NCBI RefSeq assembly: GCF_027947575.1
Contig: NZ_CP116256.1
Coordinates: forward strand, 6,386,001 to 6,450,000
Origin: Streptomyces rubrogriseus
GTDB lineage: Bacteria; Actinomycetota; Actinomycetes; Streptomycetales; Streptomycetaceae
DNA: 64,000 bases
Direction of reading: 5' to 3'
The notes below the pieces were generated by a model. It was given only the letters and a program-made list of their open reading frames with translations. It ran no database searches and was not told where the DNA came from. Positions within the stretch are counted from its first letter, which is position 1. The number at the start of each line of letters is the position of its first letter. The translations under genes were made by a program, and so were the position numbers. Positions 61,756 to 64,000 of the stretch are shown here, in pieces.

Positions 61756-62661
61756 TCAGGCCGGCGTCGCCATCCAGGCGGGCAGCGCCTCGACCCGCTC
61801 CGCCCACTCGGCCGGGGGCGCCCCAGCCTTGCCGGCCGCGATCACCCCGCCCACGATGGCACAGGTGGTGTCCACGTCCCCGCCGACCTGGGCGGTGGTC
61901 CAGAACGCCGTCTCGTAGTCCCGGAGGGCGCGCGCCGCGGACCACAGGGCGAAGGGGACCGTGTCATGGGCGGTCGTACGCCGACCGCAGCCCAGGACCG
62001 CCGCCACCGTGGCCGCGTCGCCGTAGTCGAGCATGTCCCGGGCGCGTCGCAGCCCTGCGCCCACCGCGCTCTTCGGTACGAGCGCGATCACCCCGTCGAG
62101 GAGCGTGTGCGCTGTGGGCGGGCCGGACGGATCGGCGGCCAGCGCCGCGGCCGCCGCGACGGCCATGGCACCGACCACGGCCTCACGGTGCTGGTGTGTC
62201 GGGTAGGCCGAGATCTCCGCCTGGTGGGTCGCCTGCTCCGGATCGTCCGCGTACCAGGCACCGAGCGGGGCGATGCGCATGGCGGCGCCGTTGCCCCACG
62301 AGCCCTGGCCGTTGAACAGCGCCGCGGCCAGCTCGCGCCAGTCGCCGCCTTCGCGGACCAGCCGCAGCAGCCGGTTGACCGCGGGGCCGTAACCCCGGTC
62401 GAAGTCGTGGTGGTGGGCGAAGGAGTGTGCCAGGGCGTCCTGGTCGATGCGGTGGTGGGCGGCCAGGACGGAGACGACGGAACAGGCCATCTCCGTGTCG
62501 TCCGTCCACTGCCAGGTACCGGACGGCAGCTCGCGGCGCCCCAACAGCGGGTAGTTCGCGGGAACGAAGAACTGTGAGCCGAGCGCGTCCCCCACCGAAA
62601 GTCCGCGCAGGCTGGAAAGGGCGCGGTCCAGGCGCCCGTCAGAAGAGGAATGAAGGGTCAT
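61756..62661 (-). CDS. ADP-ribosylglycohydrolase family protein
   Basis: A 301-residue DraG/ARH-type hydrolase: an N-terminal SLRGLSVGDALGSQFF, the metal-binding WTDDTEMACSV (about 52-61), GNGAAMRIAPLG and the second metal motif GGDVDTTCAIVGG (about 258). Removes ADP-ribose from proteins or related targets using two Mg2+ or Mn2+ ions; whether the substrate is Arg-ADP-ribose or another ADP-ribosyl compound cannot be read. Single gene; the phosphoglycerate mutase-like gene starts upstream on the same strand 12 bp away from its start, so the two could be co-transcribed (mutase first). Confidence 0.9.
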   Translation of the reverse strand: MTLHSSSDGRLDRALSSLRGLSVGDALGSQFFVPANYPLLGRRELPSGTWQWTDDTEMACSVVSVLAAHHRIDQDALAHSFAHHHDFDRGYGPAVNRLLRLVREGGDWRELAAALFNGQGSWGNGAAMRIAPLGAWYADDPEQATHQAEISAYPTHQHREAVVGAMAVAAAAALAADPSGPPTAHTLLDGVIALVPKSAVGAGLRRARDMLDYGDAATVAAVLGCGRRTTAHDTVPFALWSAARALRDYETAFWTTAQVGGDVDTTCAIVGGVIAAGKAGAPPAEWAERVEALPAWMATPA

Positions 62662-62673
62662 CGCCCCGCCACT

Positions 62674-63333
62674 CTATCCGGTGATCCCGTACGGTTCCGG
62701 ATCTCGCCAGCGTTCGAAGGGCCGGTCAAGGCTGTACTTGCCGTCCTCACCGAGAACGAGCATCCGCATCTCGGCGTTCCCGGGGTTGGACAGCGACTCG
62801 AACTCCGCGACCGTCCAGTGGAACCACCTCATGCAGAACAGCCGCATGGCCAGTCCGTGCGTCACCAGCAGCACGTTCGGGGGATGGTCCGGGTCGTCGA
62901 AGCTGCGGAACAGGCTCTCCAGGAAGCCGCCGACCCGGTCGTACACGTCGGCGCCGGACTCGCCCTGGGCAAAGCGGTAGAAGAAGTGCCCGTAGGCGTC
63001 GCGGTAGGCCTTCTGCAGGCGCACGTCGTCGCGGTCCTGCCAGTTGCCCCAGTCCTGCTCCCGCAGCCGGGGCTCCTCACGTATCCGTATGAGGTCCGGG
63101 TCGAGGCGGAAGGCGCGGAGCGTCTCGTGGGTGCGGCGGTACGGGGAGACGTACACGCTGATCCGCTCGCTGCCGAACACCTCGCGCAGCCCCTTGCCGG
63201 TCTCCTCGGCCTGCGCCCGGCCCCGGTCGGTGAGGGCGAGCGCGTGGTCGGGTTCGCGCTCGTACACGGTGTCATCGACGTTGCCGGTCGACTCGCCGTG
63301 CCGGACAAGAACGATGCGCCGTGGTCGTGCCAT
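62674..63333 (-). CDS. Histidine phosphatase (phosphoglycerate mutase) family protein
   Basis: A 219-residue enzyme: VLVRHGESTGN (catalytic His at residue 12 of RHGES 11-15), SPYRRTHETLRAF, EEPRLREQDWGNWQ and the second His in LLVTHGLAMRLF. The DWGNWQ and FAQGESGADVYDR elements are those of acid-phosphatase-like rather than true glycolytic mutases. Cytoplasmic, no signal peptide. Probably in one operon with the ADP-ribosylglycohydrolase gene 12 bp downstream. Substrate unknown. Confidence 0.88.
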   Translation of the reverse strand: MARPRRIVLVRHGESTGNVDDTVYEREPDHALALTDRGRAQAEETGKGLREVFGSERISVYVSPYRRTHETLRAFRLDPDLIRIREEPRLREQDWGNWQDRDDVRLQKAYRDAYGHFFYRFAQGESGADVYDRVGGFLESLFRSFDDPDHPPNVLLVTHGLAMRLFCMRWFHWTVAEFESLSNPGNAEMRMLVLGEDGKYSLDRPFERWRDPEPYGITG

Positions 63334-63454
63334 GCCAGAACCCTAGATCGAGACGGGCGGAACCAAGCACCCGTACGAGCCCCGTACGGCGTACGTCACA
63401 CAGTTTCCACACCTGGGAGAGGTATGCGGGTATGCGGGTCCGGATCTCAAACGT

Positions 63455-64000
63455 TCACACGGTCCAGGAAGGTTCCAGTTGCACGATGTCGCCCGTGAGC
63501 GCCGCGATGTCGGCCTCCGTCTGGGCGCGCAGGGCGAGCCGCTCCACCCGCTCGGTGCGGTACTTCCCGTGTTCGGCGGCCGACAGCCACATGGACAGCA
63601 CTAGGTACTCGTTGTACCCGTTCCCCGGGGCCTCGCCGAACAGGCCGCGGATCATGCCGGGCGAGCCGGCCATCGCCGGGTTCCAGACCTTCTCCTGCAT
63701 GAGGACGTAGTGCTCCGACCGCTCCTCGTGGACCCGGCACAGCGCCACCCGCAGCAGGTCGGCGTCGGTGAAGCGCGGCTCGAACCCGGTCTTCACGTCG
63801 AAGCGGTAGTCGAAGAGCCTGACCTGGGCGTCCTTGAACGTGCCCACCTGGGCCGAGGCCAGCCTGTCGTGGGAACGGGCCATGAAGGAGTCGTAGAAGG
63901 CACGGCTCTCCCAGAAGGCGAAGACGTGCGCCACGTCCGGCCGCCCCCGGCTCCAGCCACCCCCCTGTCCCCGAAAACCCGGCTCCCCCGGAAGCCCCGC
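63455..64000 (-). CDS. DUF4937/YdbC-like protein, 5' end outside window
   Basis: At least 181 residues are visible and the frame is open to the window edge, so the start lies outside. The sequence GQGGGWSRGRPDVAHVFAFWESRAFYDSFMARSHDRLA, KDAQVRLFDYRFDVKTGFEP, YVLMQEKVWNPAMAGSPGM and YLVLSMWLSAAEHGKYR matches the DUF4937/antibiotic-biosynthesis-monooxygenase-like fold. Function unknown. A GTG at 63934 could also serve as a start, but the preceding in-frame residues fit the family. Confidence 0.7.
   Translation of the reverse strand, partial: AGLPGEPGFRGQGGGWSRGRPDVAHVFAFWESRAFYDSFMARSHDRLASAQVGTFKDAQVRLFDYRFDVKTGFEPRFTDADLLRVALCRVHEERSEHYVLMQEKVWNPAMAGSPGMIRGLFGEAPGNGYNEYLVLSMWLSAAEHGKYRTERVERLALRAQTEADIAALTGDIVQLEPSWTV

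Noticed and set aside
59885..61945. Minus-strand frame across the efflux gene, with a short hydrophobic segment near 61600
   Set aside because: Composition of an antisense shadow; no RBS at the possible ATG (61690) and no stop until 59885.

Overview
The window is chromosomal DNA from a Streptomyces (high-G+C, third-position GC-rich genes, many ATGA/GTGA stop-start overlaps, GTG/TTG starts). The conserved core identifies the neighbourhood of the principal sigma factor gene: sepH, thymidine kinase, the GNAT/acyl-CoA-synthetase fusion Pat, ptsH, a c-di-AMP riboswitch before an M23 peptidase, an M16 protease pair, parC, parE, a small Cys-rich protein, hrdB, a recQ-like gene and rnhB. From memory this order matches the hrdB region of S. 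coelicolor read backwards. I see no rRNA, tRNA, CRISPR array, prophage, insertion sequence with a transposase, or biosynthetic gene cluster.

Layout. 1-6.3 kb: end of an MFS transporter, an alditol-oxidase-like FAD enzyme that overlaps tail-to-tail with a low-complexity membrane protein, sepH, a sulfurtransferase and a two-domain VOC protein. 6.4-15.1 kb: the main accessory island, a carbohydrate cluster. A Tat-exported GH36-like alpha-galactosidase/alpha-N-acetylgalactosaminidase faces a GntR/UTRA regulator and a five-gene leftward operon: GatZ/KbaZ-like protein, AgaS-like SIS isomerase/deaminase, BadF-type sugar kinase, DMT-family permease, class II aldolase. A 17-bp direct-repeat motif lies upstream of both the regulator and the operon. 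15.1-23.2 kb: tdk, a phosphodiesterase, a DUF5998-like protein, pat, ptsH with two tandem DasR (dre) boxes, an FCD regulator and the riboswitch-controlled M23 peptidase.

23.3-44.6 kb: M16 pair, parC, a CobW-type GTPase, two small proteins of unknown function, a citrate synthase divergent from a second citrate synthase that carries an N-terminal DNA-binding domain, a sucrase/ferredoxin-like gene with an iron box at its start codon, a CitA/CitB-type two-component system next to an acetate-type symporter plus its DUF485 partner, a NarL-type two-component system with a membrane protein, and parE. 45-64 kb: small zinc-ribbon-like protein, trypsin-like secreted protease, hrdB, an FCD regulator, a fused ABC transporter with tandem peptide repeats, an NrtR-like Nudix/winged-helix protein, a DUF4192 protein, a RecQ helicase fused to a phosphoribosyltransferase-like domain, a helicase-tail-like protein, rnhB, a TetR/MFS efflux pair with twin perfect operators, an ADP-ribosylglycohydrolase, a phosphoglycerate-mutase-family protein and the 3' part of a DUF4937/YdbC-like gene.

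The best candidates for something new are the GalNAc/galactosamine-type catabolic cluster with a DMT importer and its repeat operator, the HTH-citrate synthase pair, the RecQ-phosphoribosyltransferase fusion, and a 165-bp near-perfect inverted repeat between parC and the CobW gene. All functions are inferred from reading the sequence; no database search was run.
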